From CAWHNT01 sp963830775 (GTDB lineage Bacteria; Pseudomonadota; Alphaproteobacteria; Geminicoccales; Geminicoccaceae), in NCBI GenBank assembly GCA_963830775.1, contig CAWHNT010000047.1:1-64000 (forward strand): a DNA stretch of 64,000 bases, in the 5' to 3' direction. Every line of letters begins with the position of its first letter. The stretch's first letter is position 1. Below the pieces are notes generated by a model. The model saw only the letters and a list, made by a program, of their open reading frames with translations, searched no databases and had not been told where the DNA came from. The position numbers were made by a program, and so were the translations under genes. Positions 53,887-64,000 of this stretch are shown in pieces.

Positions 53887-54540
53887 ATGGATCCGCATCT
53901 CATGTCCCAGCTCACGGCGCTCGCGAGCGTCGTGATGATCGACATCGTGCTCGCCGGCGACAACGCGGTCGTGGTGGGCACGGCCGCCGCCGGCCTGCCG
54001 CCCAAGCAGCAGCGCCAGGTGATCATGATCGGCTCGGGCTTGGCGCTCGTGGCCCGGATCCTGTTCGCGCTGGTGGCGGTCCAGCTCCTGGCCATCATCG
54101 GCCTGCTGCTTGCCGGCGGCCTTCTCCTCCTCTGGGTCGCCTGGAAGATGTGGCGCGAGCTGCGCCACCATGGGCACGAGGTCGAGGATGCCGAGGCCGA
54201 GGCCAAGAAGCGCGGCACGCCCAAGACCTTCCGCTCCGCGATCACGCAGGTGGCCGTGGCCGACATCTCGATGTCGCTCGACAACGTCCTGGCCGTGGCC
54301 GGTGCCGCCCGCGACCACCCCTACATCATGATCTTCGGCCTCGCCTTCTCGATCGCGCTGATGGCCGTGGCCGCCGGCTTCATCGCCCGCCTGATCGACC
54401 GCTACCGCTGGGTCGCCTATATCGGCCTCGCCATCATCCTCGTCGTCGCCGTCCGCATGATCTGGGAGGGCGCGCACGAGGTGTTCGTGGCGATCGAGAA
54501 CGGCGTGCCGCCGGCGGGAGCTCCAGCGCCGGCGCAGTAG
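53887..54540 (+). CDS. TerC/YjbE-family integral membrane protein
   Basis: 217 residues with about seven hydrophobic segments. VVMIDIVLAGDNAVVVGTAA and VAVADISMSLDNVLAVAGAA are the paired acidic membrane motifs (DxxLAGDNA; DxSxSLDN) of the TerC superfamily, members of which export Mn(II) or other metals. A charged cytoplasmic loop (HHGHEVEDAEAEAKK) separates the two halves. Divergent from cobU. No yybP-ykoY riboswitch seen upstream. Followed by a hairpin and then IS630. Confidence 0.88.
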   Translation: MDPHLMSQLTALASVVMIDIVLAGDNAVVVGTAAAGLPPKQQRQVIMIGSGLALVARILFALVAVQLLAIIGLLLAGGLLLLWVAWKMWRELRHHGHEVEDAEAEAKKRGTPKTFRSAITQVAVADISMSLDNVLAVAGAARDHPYIMIFGLAFSIALMAVAAGFIARLIDRYRWVAYIGLAIILVVAVRMIWEGAHEVFVAIENGVPPAGAPAPAQ

Positions 54541-54554
54541 AACTGTTGACAGGG

Positions 54555-54581
54555 CCGCTCGCGGGCTGAGACCGCGGGCGG
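54555..54581 (+). terminator. hairpin after the TerC-like gene
   Basis: CCGCTCGCGG-GCTGAGA-CCGCGGGCGG: 10-bp stem with one G-T type mismatch, followed by TTCT. Fifteen bases after the TerC-like stop. IS630 copy 2 begins six bases beyond it. Confidence 0.55.
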
Positions 54582-54586
54582 TTCTA

Positions 54587-55790
54587 AACCGTGACCAGTT
54601 CGAGACCGATAGTTTTGGTTGCCGGTTGGGGTAGGATGGGACAGCTCAGTAGTGCCAGGAGGTGTCCTGTTCCGTCATGTTGTTGGTTGAGCATGCCCGC
54701 TGGGGTCAGACGCCCGAGGATCTGCGCCGGCTAGCGGTGAGCGCGCCGCACCGGCGCACCCGTGAACGCTTCTTGGCCCTCTACGACATCGTGCAAGGGA
54801 GCCGTGGCGCCACCTGCATCGCCCTGCGCGCGGGCCGCCATCCACAGACCGTGATGGGTTGGTTGCACACCTACAATGTGCACGGCCCTGACGCTCTGGT
54901 TTACCGCCGCACCGGCGGTCGTCCCCCCTTTGTCCCCGCATCGAGGCTGGCCTTGGCGAAGCCATCCGCGCCGCCCAGCGCACCGCGGCCGCCCCGCTTG
55001 TAGCCGGCGCCGAGCCGGCCCCCCGCTGGACGCTCAAGCGCCTGGTCGCCTGGGTGCGTGAGCGGTTCGGCCGGATCTGCTGCCGCGAGACGATCCGGGC
55101 GGCTCTGCACCGTCTCGATCTGAGCTGGAAGAAGGCCAAGAAGCTGCTCGGCCGGGCCGACCCGGTGCGGCGGCAGGCGTTCGTCGAGCAGCTGCAAAGC
55201 GTGCTGGCCGCGGCCCAGCGTGACCAGCACCTTCTCGTCTACCTGGATGAGGCCCACATCCACCAGGATGCCGACCTCGGCTATGGCTGGGCCGCACGCG
55301 GCCAGCGGCTGTGGGTGGCCTCCAGCTCGCCGGGTCTCTCGGCCAAGGTCTCGTTCTACGGCCTCTACCTCTACAACGAAGCGCAGGTGCGGCTGTGGCC
55401 CTACCCGCGCGCCAACGGCGCGCACACCATCGACGTGCTGCGTCGGCTGCGCGACGAGCACCCGGACCGGGCGCTGGTCGTGCTGTGGGACGGCGCATCA
55501 TACCACCGGGCCGGCGCGGTGCGGGACGCGGCGGCGACGCTGAACATCGAGCTGATGCCGCTGCCGGGCTACAGCCCCGACCTGATGCCGGTCGAGGCGC
55601 TGTGGCGCTGGCTGCGCGAGGACGTGACCTACCATCACTGCCATCCCAGCCGGGACGACCTCACCCGTCGCATCGCCGCCTTCCAGGCCCGCGTCAATCA
55701 ACAGCCCTTCGTCCTCGCCGACCGCCTCTGGGTCAAAGACCAGCTCGATCCCGAGGAGGAGAAACTCAGGTTCTCAAACTAGACGCGGTT
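54587..55790 (+). mobile_element. second IS630-family element
   Basis: About 1.2 kb. Imperfect inverted repeats at 54587-54608 (AACCGTGACCAGTTCGAGAC) and 55769-55790, agreeing at about 16 of 22 positions; the left end is flanked by TA, the right by TG, so one copy of the target duplication is altered or misread. It carries a transposase distinct from the copy at 9.4 kb. Inserted between a terminator and the 3' end of the TIR-STAND gene, outside both genes. Confidence 0.65.
54677..55782 (+). CDS. IS630-family DDE transposase, one frameshift
   Basis: About 365 residues after one correction. N-terminal HTH region: HRRTRERFLALYDIVQGSRG, ATCIALRAGRHPQTVMGWLH. A frame change near 54955, in the proline-rich linker, joins RICCRETIRAALHRLDLSWK. 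Catalytic residues are visible in LVYLDEAHIHQDADLGYGWA, VLWDGASYHRAGAV and LMPVEALWRWLREDV. The stop at 55780 lies in the right inverted repeat. Not closely similar to the other IS630. Confidence 0.85.
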
Positions 55791-55821
55791 TGCTGGCGGA
55801 GCCGAGCTCGACGGTGGCCGC

Positions 55822-58251
55822 TCATCGGTGCGGCCAAGGCATCAGCAGGGCGCGTAGTCTGCGGAACGTCGCTTGATAGGGATGTAGGAGGTAGCTCTGC
55901 CCAACTATGGCGACGCTCGGTCGTAGAGCGGCTCGCCTCGAGTGCCCGACCGTAGAGGTTGGCGAGATTGTGGAGCCACTTGGCGAGTTCGGGATGTTGG
56001 AGCCAAGGGTCTTCTCGCCGATAACAATAGCGCGCAGGTAGTTGCCTCGGCCTCGCGTAGCGGCCGGTATCCTGGTACAGGCCGGCAAGGTTGTTGAGGT
56101 CGGTAGCAAGACCCGGATCCCGGCCCTCCGGCCATTTCATCGATCGCTATGGCACGCTGGTAAAGCGGTTCTGCTTCAGAGTGCCGGTCCCAGTCGTGAT
56201 AGAGAGTAGCTAGGTTGTTCAGATCGATCGCGAGATCAGGGTGCTCGGGGCCGAGTACCTGCTCGTCGATCTCCAGGCCCGCTGGAAGAGCGGCTCGGCG
56301 AGCGTATATCGGCCGGTGGCCTGGTAGAGGTTGGCGAGATTGTTCGAGCCGGGTTGCGAGGTCGGGGTGTCGGGCCCGAGGGTCCTCTCGCCGATGCGAG
56401 GCGCGCTGGTAGAGCGGCTCGGCCTCGGCGAAATAGCCCGATTCTTGGCAGGCGATGGCAAGATTGTTGAGCCGAATAGCTAGGTCGGGGTGCTCGGGTC
56501 CGAGCGTCCCTTCTCCTATCGCGATGGCTCGTCGGAAGAGAGGTTCGGCCTCGGCCCAGGCGGCAAGAGCATTGAAGTACGTACCCGAGTTATTCAGTAG
56601 CGCCCCGAGAGCTAGTGGCACCATCCCAAGCCGCTCGGCGTGAGCCGTACTGGCGAGCACGTGCGGCAGCAAGGTGCGCGATTCGCGGCCAGAGCGTGTG
56701 CTCCCATGACGGCCCCGGCCAAGCCGCCTCGAGGAGCTGGATCGTCGCCTCCACCCGGGCTCCGGCGCTCGCTTCATCCAGCCCGTCGCGGGTGACGGCC
56801 TGGACAAGGCGGTGGACGGTGAGCGTGGTCGGGTCGGCCCGGAGCAGCGAGAAGCGGGCGAGGGCGCCCACGGCCTCGTCCCGCTCCGCGGGCTCGCGCA
56901 GGCCCTCCGGGAGCAGCTCGGGCGCCGCGTCGAAGAGGTCGCGCGGCACGGCATCCGGCTGCCAGGAACGCGAGCAGCTCCAGGAGCGGCCGTGCCGCCG
57001 GGCAGCGCCGCTCGGCCGCCTCGATCGAGGCCTGCCAGACGGTGGCGACGCTGCGCGAGTAGTCGGCATCTTCCGGCAGGCCGCGCGCCAGCACCGTTCT
57101 GGCCGAATCGGCCAAGCGCCGACGATAGGTGGGGATGTCGACGGCAAGCTCGTCCATGTAGGCGCGGGCCTGGGCAAGCGCGAGCGGAAGGAAGCCCAGC
57201 TCCTCGGCCAGGGCCTTGGCCTCGGCTGCGGACTGTGGCTATCCGCGGACCCGTCCGTGAGAAGCTCGATCGCATCCTCCTCCGCGAGCAGGTCGAGCTC
57301 GAGCGGCTGGGCCGTGCCGCGCCAGTGGCGCTCGCGCGAGGTGATCAGCACGTGCCCCTTGCCCTTGGGCAGGTAAGGCCGCAGGGCGGCCGGCCCCGGC
57401 GCATTGTCGAACACGAGCAGGAAGCGCTCGCGGCTCTCAAGCTGCTCGCGGATGGCCGCGATCAGGGCCGCCTGGTCCGAGCTGCCGGGATCGAGCCCCA
57501 GCGCCGGGGCCAGCGCCACATAGCCGGCCGCCAGCCCCGCCGGCTCCTCGGCGGCGATCCAGTGCACCAGCCCGTACTCGCCCCGATGCTTGTGGGCATA
57601 GGCCAGCGCAAGCTGCGTCTTCCCGATCCCGCCCAGCCCGGTGATCGCATGCGGGGTGATGGCACTCCGCCCGCCATTCTCAAGCTGCCGCCGCAGCTTC
57701 TCCAGCTCGTCCGACCGCCCGGTGAAGTTCCAGACCAGCTCGGGCAGCCGGCCCGGCGACCCGACCGGCTTTGCCGCGGCAGCCTTGCGCGCGCCGATCT
57801 CGCGGGCGATGGCCTCGACCTTCTCGGCGATGATCGCGAGTGGCCGGTTGATGTTCGGCCAGTCGACCAGCGGGACCAGCTTCTCGTTCTCGTCCTTGGG
57901 CACGATCTCCAGGATGCGGAACGGCATGCCCCTCCAGTTGCCATGATCCGCCAGGATGGGGACGATCCGCGCGGCACCGTCCTTGTGCCGGTCCATCGCG
58001 CGCGTGACCTCGACGCTCGTGCAGTAGGCCGAGGCGAGAAAGGCCGGCGTGACGACGAGGACGACGATGTCGGCCTCATCGAGTTGCCGCTTCAGCTCCG
58101 GGTCCCACTCCTGCCCAGGCCGGAGCTTGCTGTCGTCGTAGACGTGAACGGCACCCACGTTCTGAACGCTGAGCAGGTGCCGCCTGACCGGCTCCAGCCA
58201 GCGCTTTCGATCGTCATGCGCGTAGGAAATGAAGAGCTTGACCGGAATCAT
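55822..58251 (-). CDS. STAND NTPase: TIR, NB-ARC, TPR repeats; frameshifted
   Basis: Residues 1-140 are a TIR-like domain (VKLFISYAHDDRKRWLEPVR; acidic residue in CTSVEVTRAM). The NB-ARC follows: Walker A GLGGIGKTQLALAYAH near residue 207, Walker B RFLLVFDNAPG near 278 and sensor HVLITSRERHW. The frame then breaks near 57240 and 56950, and again in the TPR part, where 42-residue units AEPLFRRAIAIGEGTLGPEH PDLAIRLNNLA recur at least four times to about 55870. Corrected length about 800. In plant and bacterial STANDs the TIR cleaves NAD+ and the repeats sense the threat. Antiphage or suicide role is inferred from architecture. Confidence 0.82.
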
Positions 58252-58315
58252 GGGCCAGTCCTGGTGCCATGCTTCCGTCTATGCCGTCCCGCAGGTTTGA
58301 ACCAGCTCTTATGGT

Positions 58316-59914
<1,599 letters not shown>

Positions 59915-59953
59915 CCTCTACCCCCGTTTCGTTGCCATGGATGCGGCACGGGC

Positions 59954-60691
59954 TCAGGCCGCTTCCGCTCGTTGCCGTGCTGCCTTCACCAGTCGGACAA
60001 GCTCCTGCCGGGCACCTTCCGCATCGCGAACCGGCCGGTCGAACGCAAGCCGCGCCACCTGGCCTTCCCGGCGCAGGTCGGCTCCTTCGGGATCGACGCC
60101 GGTGAGCCGCCAGCCCTCGCCCGTACGCCCGAGCAGGCGGGTGGCATAGAGCTCGACCGCGTCGGCATGGTCCTCGTTCATGTGCTGCACGATCCGGGCC
60201 TCGGCCTCCGCCAGCGCCGCAGCATCGCCGGTGACGAACCGCACCTCCCCCGCCGGGATCCAGTGGATGCGGCCGAAGCCGGCCACAAGGTGCGCCCGCT
60301 CGATCTCCAGCCGGTAAAGGTTGAAATCGCCGAACCCGGCATATCCCGCTGCGTCGGGATGGCGGGCGACATAGCGGGCGAGCAGGCGCTCGTCGCTCAC
60401 CGGCTCGATCCGACCCTGGACGGTGGCGCGCTCGGCCGCGAGCGGCACCGCCCGGCCCTCCGTGCCGTCGAACAGGAGCGAGGCGCGGGCGTCGGCCTTC
60501 AGGTTCCTGGTGTGGTCGGCAAGGTCGGAGAGCAGCAGGAGCGGCGAGGCATCGTGGTCCAGCGCCACCATCACCAGCGACACGTAGGGTGCCCCGCCCT
60601 CGGCCTCGAGCGTGCCCAGCGCCGCACGCGGCAGGCCTCGCATCAGGCCGCGGACGAGGCTGCCGGCCTGCTCGCGGGATAGAGTGGTCAT
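59954..60691 (-). CDS. HugZ-like FMN-binding split-barrel protein
   Basis: 245 residues. An N-terminal pyridoxamine-phosphate-oxidase-like barrel (LGTLEAEGGAPYVSLVMVAL; LLLSDLADHTRNLKADARAS) and a C-terminal DUF2470 domain (ARIVQHMNEDHADAVELYAT), the layout of the heme-utilisation protein HugZ/HutZ. DGTEGRAVPLAAERATVQGR and GFGRIHWIPAGEVRFV fit. Start at 60691 chosen as MTTLSREQAG. Heme degradation is the known role for some members; no heme-uptake genes adjoin. Confidence 0.85.
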   Translation of the reverse strand: MTTLSREQAGSLVRGLMRGLPRAALGTLEAEGGAPYVSLVMVALDHDASPLLLLSDLADHTRNLKADARASLLFDGTEGRAVPLAAERATVQGRIEPVSDERLLARYVARHPDAAGYAGFGDFNLYRLEIERAHLVAGFGRIHWIPAGEVRFVTGDAAALAEAEARIVQHMNEDHADAVELYATRLLGRTGEGWRLTGVDPEGADLRREGQVARLAFDRPVRDAEGARQELVRLVKAARQRAEAA

Positions 60692-60842
60692 GGCTGCGTA
60701 GTGTCGCCCGGCGACAGTGGCGTCAAGTGTTGGCACAGGGTGTTGGCCGGGCGCACACCTGCCGCCCGGTAGCCTCCCTTGCCAGGAACAGGTCCGGCTA
60801 CCATAGGCTCCGTAGGATCAGCCATCACGGGCGGAAGAGCCG

Positions 60843-61877
60843 ATGTCAGCGCTTGCGGCGGCAGCAGGGCCAGCCGCGATCCACACCTTTTTACAGCCGC
60901 CGCCCTACGATGAGCTGACCGAGGTCGAGCCTGGCATCTGGTGGCTTCGCCTGCGGCTGCCCTTCGCGCTCGACCACGTGAACGTCTGGCTGCTGGAGGA
61001 CGGGGACGGCTGGACCCTGATCGACACCGGGGTCAGCGACACGGCGACGCGTGCCGTCTGGGAGCGGGTCCTGACCCGGCTGCCCATCGCCCGGATCCTG
61101 ATCACCCACTTCCACCCCGACCATTTCGGCCTGGCCGGCTGGCTCAGGGACCGCACCGGCGCCCCGGTGCTGATGAGCCGCACCGAGTGGCTGACCGGCC
61201 GCCTGCTCTCGCTCGACCAGACCGACGAGGCGCTCGACGTTGCCGACGCCCACTACCGCCTCGCCGCGATGCCGGAGGAGGTGAGCGCCGCCCAGCGCGC
61301 CCGTGGCCACGCCTACAGCCGGCGCGTACCCACGACCCCGCCCATGTTCCAGTCGCTGGAGGCCGGTCACGAGCTCACGCTGGCCGGCAGCCGCTGGCGC
61401 GTCATCATCGGCCAGGGCCACGCACCCGAGCAGGTGACGCTCTACTCCCCCGAGCGCCGCCTGCTGATCGCCGCCGACCAGATCCTGCCGCGCATCTCGC
61501 CCGTGATCGGCGTCTGGTCCACCGCCCCCGACCGCGACCCGCTGGGCGAGTTCCTGACCTCGCTCCACCAGTACCGCGACCTGCCCGAGGACACGCGCGT
61601 CCTCCCCTCCCACGACGCCCCCTTCACCGGCCTGCACGCACGCCTGACCAGCCTCGCCGCGCACCATGACGACCGCCTGGCGCGCGCCCTCGATGCCTGC
61701 CGGACGCCGGCTACGGGGGTCGAGATTCTCCGCGCGCTCTTCCCCAAGCGCTACGACCCGCACCAGATGGGCTTCGCGCTCGCCGAGACGCTGGCGCACG
61801 TGAACCACCTGTGGCGGCGGGGTGAGGTCGAGCGGTGGACGGACGGGGAGGGGCGGTGGCGGTTCGGGCGGCGGTAA
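60843..61877 (+). CDS. MBL-fold metallo-hydrolase
   Basis: 344 residues, intact. The metal site is ARILITHFHPDHFGLAGWL (HxHxDH), then His in IIGQGHAPEQVTLYSPERR and Asp in LLIAADQILPRISP, with the final His in TRVLPSHDAPFTGL. The N-terminal WWLRLRLPFALDHVNVWLLE and the C-terminal helical HQMGFALAETLAHVNHLWRR are typical of the glyoxalase-II-like subgroup with a winged C-domain. Substrate unknown. Divergent from the HugZ-like gene. Confidence 0.88.
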   Translation: MSALAAAAGPAAIHTFLQPPPYDELTEVEPGIWWLRLRLPFALDHVNVWLLEDGDGWTLIDTGVSDTATRAVWERVLTRLPIARILITHFHPDHFGLAGWLRDRTGAPVLMSRTEWLTGRLLSLDQTDEALDVADAHYRLAAMPEEVSAAQRARGHAYSRRVPTTPPMFQSLEAGHELTLAGSRWRVIIGQGHAPEQVTLYSPERRLLIAADQILPRISPVIGVWSTAPDRDPLGEFLTSLHQYRDLPEDTRVLPSHDAPFTGLHARLTSLAAHHDDRLARALDACRTPATGVEILRALFPKRYDPHQMGFALAETLAHVNHLWRRGEVERWTDGEGRWRFGRR

Positions 61878-62193
61878 CCCTGAGCGCTGACCAGTCCGCG
61901 GCCAAGCCTTCGAGACCGGAATCGCCGGTCGACGTGCCGGAACTCGGCGAAAGCGGGTTCGCACGATGGACCAGCGTCAGTCCCGATGATCGAGGAAAAT
62001 CTGATACGCGGGTTGGCTACCGCAGGACTCTGTTCCATCTTGGGGCTGCCTCGGTCTAGGAGCGGACGTTTGTGACCTGTCCCATAGTGGTGCGCGAGGG
62101 TTCCCCTCCGTGCGCCGCCCCCGGCCATGCGCGATCCTGTTCAGATGTGGATGCTGCCGTTCTCCTTGCTGATGGTCTTGGTCGATGATCGGC
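61878..62193. other. 316-base gap without a gene
   Basis: Lies between the MBL-fold gene and the IS110 fragment. No convincing coding frame on either strand, no clear inverted repeat and no terminator seen. It may include decayed IS110 right-end sequence. Confidence 0.4.
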
Positions 62194-62975
62194 TCAGGCG
62201 GCAGCCTCCTTGGGCTGGACCTGGCATGCGATCGCCCAGGCGAAGGCCGCCATCTCGCGGGCGACCGCGGTCGTGACCACGTTGACGTTCTTGCCGGCAG
62301 CCACAAGCCGCCGGAAGCGGGCGCAGAGCCGGAGCTGAGCGTTCCAGGCGATTGCCCGCACCGCTTCCGGCACCTGATCAATGCGGGCCTGGATTGGGCT
62401 CGTCACCAGGGCCGGGAAGAGGTAGCTCCAGGCTCGCTCGACCAGCACCCGCCGCGCTCGGCCGTTCCCGGCTTTGGTAATGCCGCCACGCTCGACCTTG
62501 GCGCCGCTCGAATGCTCGGATGGCACCAGACCAGCAAGCCATGAGCTGCCGGGGGGTGGTGAAGCGGCGGAAGTCCCCGACCTCGGCCACCAGCACCACG
62601 GCGGACAGGAACGCGACGCCGCGCATCGCCTGCAGGGCGGTGACCACGGCGCCATCAACCAGTCAGGCAACAGCTCCCTGATCTGCTGGCCCAGACGCTC
62701 GAGACGGCGCTCGGCCTCTTCGATCGTATCGATCTGCTCGTGCAGCACGATCTGCTGGGCGGGATGGGCGAAGCGGAGCACGGCCAGCCAGCGCCGGTGC
62801 GCCGGCGACCAGGTCTTGCGGCCGATGAACACCCGACTCGTGGCGCAAGAGGAAGCCCTGGAGCTGCTGCCTGCGCGCGGCGCACCGCCTCCATGGCAGC
62901 CGTGCGCGCCCGGACCAGGTCGCGCATCGCCTCATGTGTCGGATCGGGCACCCACACGGCGGTCAGCGTGCCCGT
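62194..62975 (-). mobile_element. IS110-family element fragment, 5' truncated and frameshifted
   Basis: Minus-strand blocks AVWVPDPTHEAMRDLVRART, QLQGFLLRHESG, KTWSPAHRRWLAVLRFAHPA, ALQAMRGVAFLSAVVLVAEV and GLVPSEHSSGAKVERGGITK, ending QVQPKEAAA at 62194, are the C-terminal two-thirds of an IS110 transposase (the Tnp-20 domain with its Ser in LVPSEHSSG). The N-terminal DEDD domain is missing: homology begins at about 62975 against the serine recombinase. Indels near 62855 and 62645 break the frame. Confidence 0.8.
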
Positions 62976-64000
62976 GACGACGTTGCACCAGTTGCTGGGT
63001 AGGGAGGCCAAACGGCTCTGGCGGGAGCGGTGGCGGCTGGACGCGGAAGATGACGTTTACCTCGTCGCGGTCGATCTCGAGCCGTCGGACCAGGATCCGG
63101 ACCGATCCGCGCTTCTGCTGCCGGTCGAGCTGATCGAGCTTCTGCTCGATCCGCGCAGCGAAAGCCTCGAGCAGCCGATGATCAGCAATAGCTGCGAGCC
63201 CAGCCTCGTCCGCTCGACGAGCCCGCGCCGTTGCTCCTCCAAGCTCGCTAGGCGTTGCCGGAGCGCGGCGACACGCGGCTCGAACTCGGCCCTCTCGATC
63301 AGACCTCAGCATAGCTGTCGATCAGCCGGCCGATCGCGCCGCAGCCTTTGCAGCTGGGCCTCGACAGCCGCCAGGTTCTGCGCCTCGAGGCCGCTCTCTC
63401 CGCCGCGGCGGAGGCGCCGCTCGTGTTCCGCCGCGATCCGGAACGGATCGCGGAGCAGCCGCTCCACTCGCTCGAGACGGTCGCCTGGAGGAGAACGGAC
63501 GGACTTGAGTGTTGTCGCACATCCGTTGCCCAAGAAGCGGTGGCGGTCGGAGCGCGAGCAGCGGTAGTACGCGTAGCCGCGAGGCTTGCTGGTCGCTGAG
63601 TGACTGCGGCCGGGCCGCTCGTGGCACCCGTACCCGCAGCGCCGGCAGACCACGAGGCACTGCAGCAGGTACTGCTCGCCACCTAAGCGCTGGCGGCTGC
63701 GGCGCCGGTTCTCCGCGAGCTGCTCCTGAACGGCCGCGAACAGGACGGGATCGACGACGGCCGGCACCGGGACGTCGATGCACTCGGTCGGGTCGACGGC
63801 GTAGCCGGCGGCACCGCGCCGCGGTTGGCCGCAGCTGCCGCGGGTCGGCTGTAGCCGTGGTCGGAGTGGCCCCGCCTGCGTCTTGCCGAACGCTGCTCGG
63901 CCGGCGTAGGCCGGGTTCTGAGCACGCGCACACGGTACCGCGCTGCAAGCGACCTGGCGCGTGTGCGGTGGCCGGCCTGCGCAGGCGGCGGCAGACCTCG
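62932..64000 (-). CDS. large serine recombinase, C-terminal part, runs off window
   Basis: From 63767 down: VVDPVLFAAVQEQLAENRRR, then the zinc ribbon CLVVCRRCGYGCHERPGRS with YAYYRCSRSDRHRFLGNGCA (four Cys), then a coiled coil and the end VRRLEIDRDEVNVIFRVQPP. That order (recombinase domain, zinc ribbon, coiled coil) is the C-terminal half of a resolvase-invertase-type large serine recombinase. The catalytic N-terminal domain would lie beyond 64000. Indels occur near 63310 and upstream of 63770. The extreme C-terminus is fused to IS110 DNA. Confidence 0.75.

Noticed and set aside
49608..54569. A 1,653-codon open frame on the plus strand
   Set aside because: It lies antisense to cobN and cobU and across terC in another frame; composition is His/Gln/Arg-rich as expected of a GC-rich shadow.

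Overview
Overall. This is a GC-rich alphaproteobacterial window, probably from an unpolished long-read or metagenomic assembly. Many single-copy housekeeping genes (hemD, fcl, fabI, aroC, purK, glk, cobQ, flhB) are recognisable only after correcting single-base indels, often in homopolymers, so many apparent pseudogenes here are probably sequence errors. Positions 1-5298 have a Rhizobiales/Bradyrhizobium-like look (purU, hemD, a Bug solute-binding protein, and a GDP-fucose pair fcl-gmd). At about 5298 gmd loses its 5' end and the DNA switches to a different, still more GC-rich genome, perhaps Rhodospirillales/Geminicoccales-like. The lineage is inferred from protein style only. The join may be a chimeric contig or a genuine recombination point.

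Layout. 5.3-9.4 kb: fabI, a Phd/PemK-like toxin-antitoxin pair, rlmJ, a GNAT and aroC, then an intact-ended IS630 element. 10.4-15.1 kb: three paralogous family-2 glycosyltransferases with a PqqD-like peptide-binding protein and a tiny export-signal-like peptide, followed by a degenerate REC-GGDEF-EAL protein. 15.3-17.9 kb: tRNA-Arg(TCT), an MNT/HEPN toxin-antitoxin pair, a metallophosphoesterase and a GNAT. 18.0-25.6 kb: a clean eight-gene operon for shikimate/quinate-type aromatics (TRAP dctQM, 3-dehydroshikimate dehydratase, protocatechuate 3,4-dioxygenase pcaHG, a beta-keto acid cleavage enzyme, and a 3-oxoacid CoA-transferase). 25.6-28.1 kb: a STAND NTPase (DUF4062-NB-ARC-WD40). 29-31.8 kb: a zinc uptake operon with a good Zur-type operator. 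31.8-36.4 kb: a LapG-type protease, six flagellar export/rod genes, and csrA behind a CtrA-like dyad.

36.4-43.3 kb: purEK, glk, two DUF465 proteins, an FAH-family enzyme, and a second TRAP set (dctPQ without dctM). 43.7-54.5 kb: cobalamin genes (cobQ, cobD, cobO, cobN, cobU) split by a Tad-pilus locus that carries a truncated IS30 and an internal deletion, then terC. 54.6-58.3 kb: a second IS630 and a second STAND protein (TIR-NB-ARC-TPR). 58.3-61.9 kb: pckA, a HugZ-like protein, an MBL-fold hydrolase. 62.2-64 kb: a 5'-truncated IS110 abutting a large serine recombinase that runs off the window.

How they work together. Metabolic blocks (aromatic catabolism, B12, zinc uptake, purines, flagellum) are normal chromosomal content. 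Between them lie accessory patches: two STAND proteins of probable antiphage or cell-suicide function, two toxin-antitoxin pairs, four IS types plus one remnant, a recombinase, and the PqqD/glycosyltransferase group, which is the best candidate for an undescribed system.
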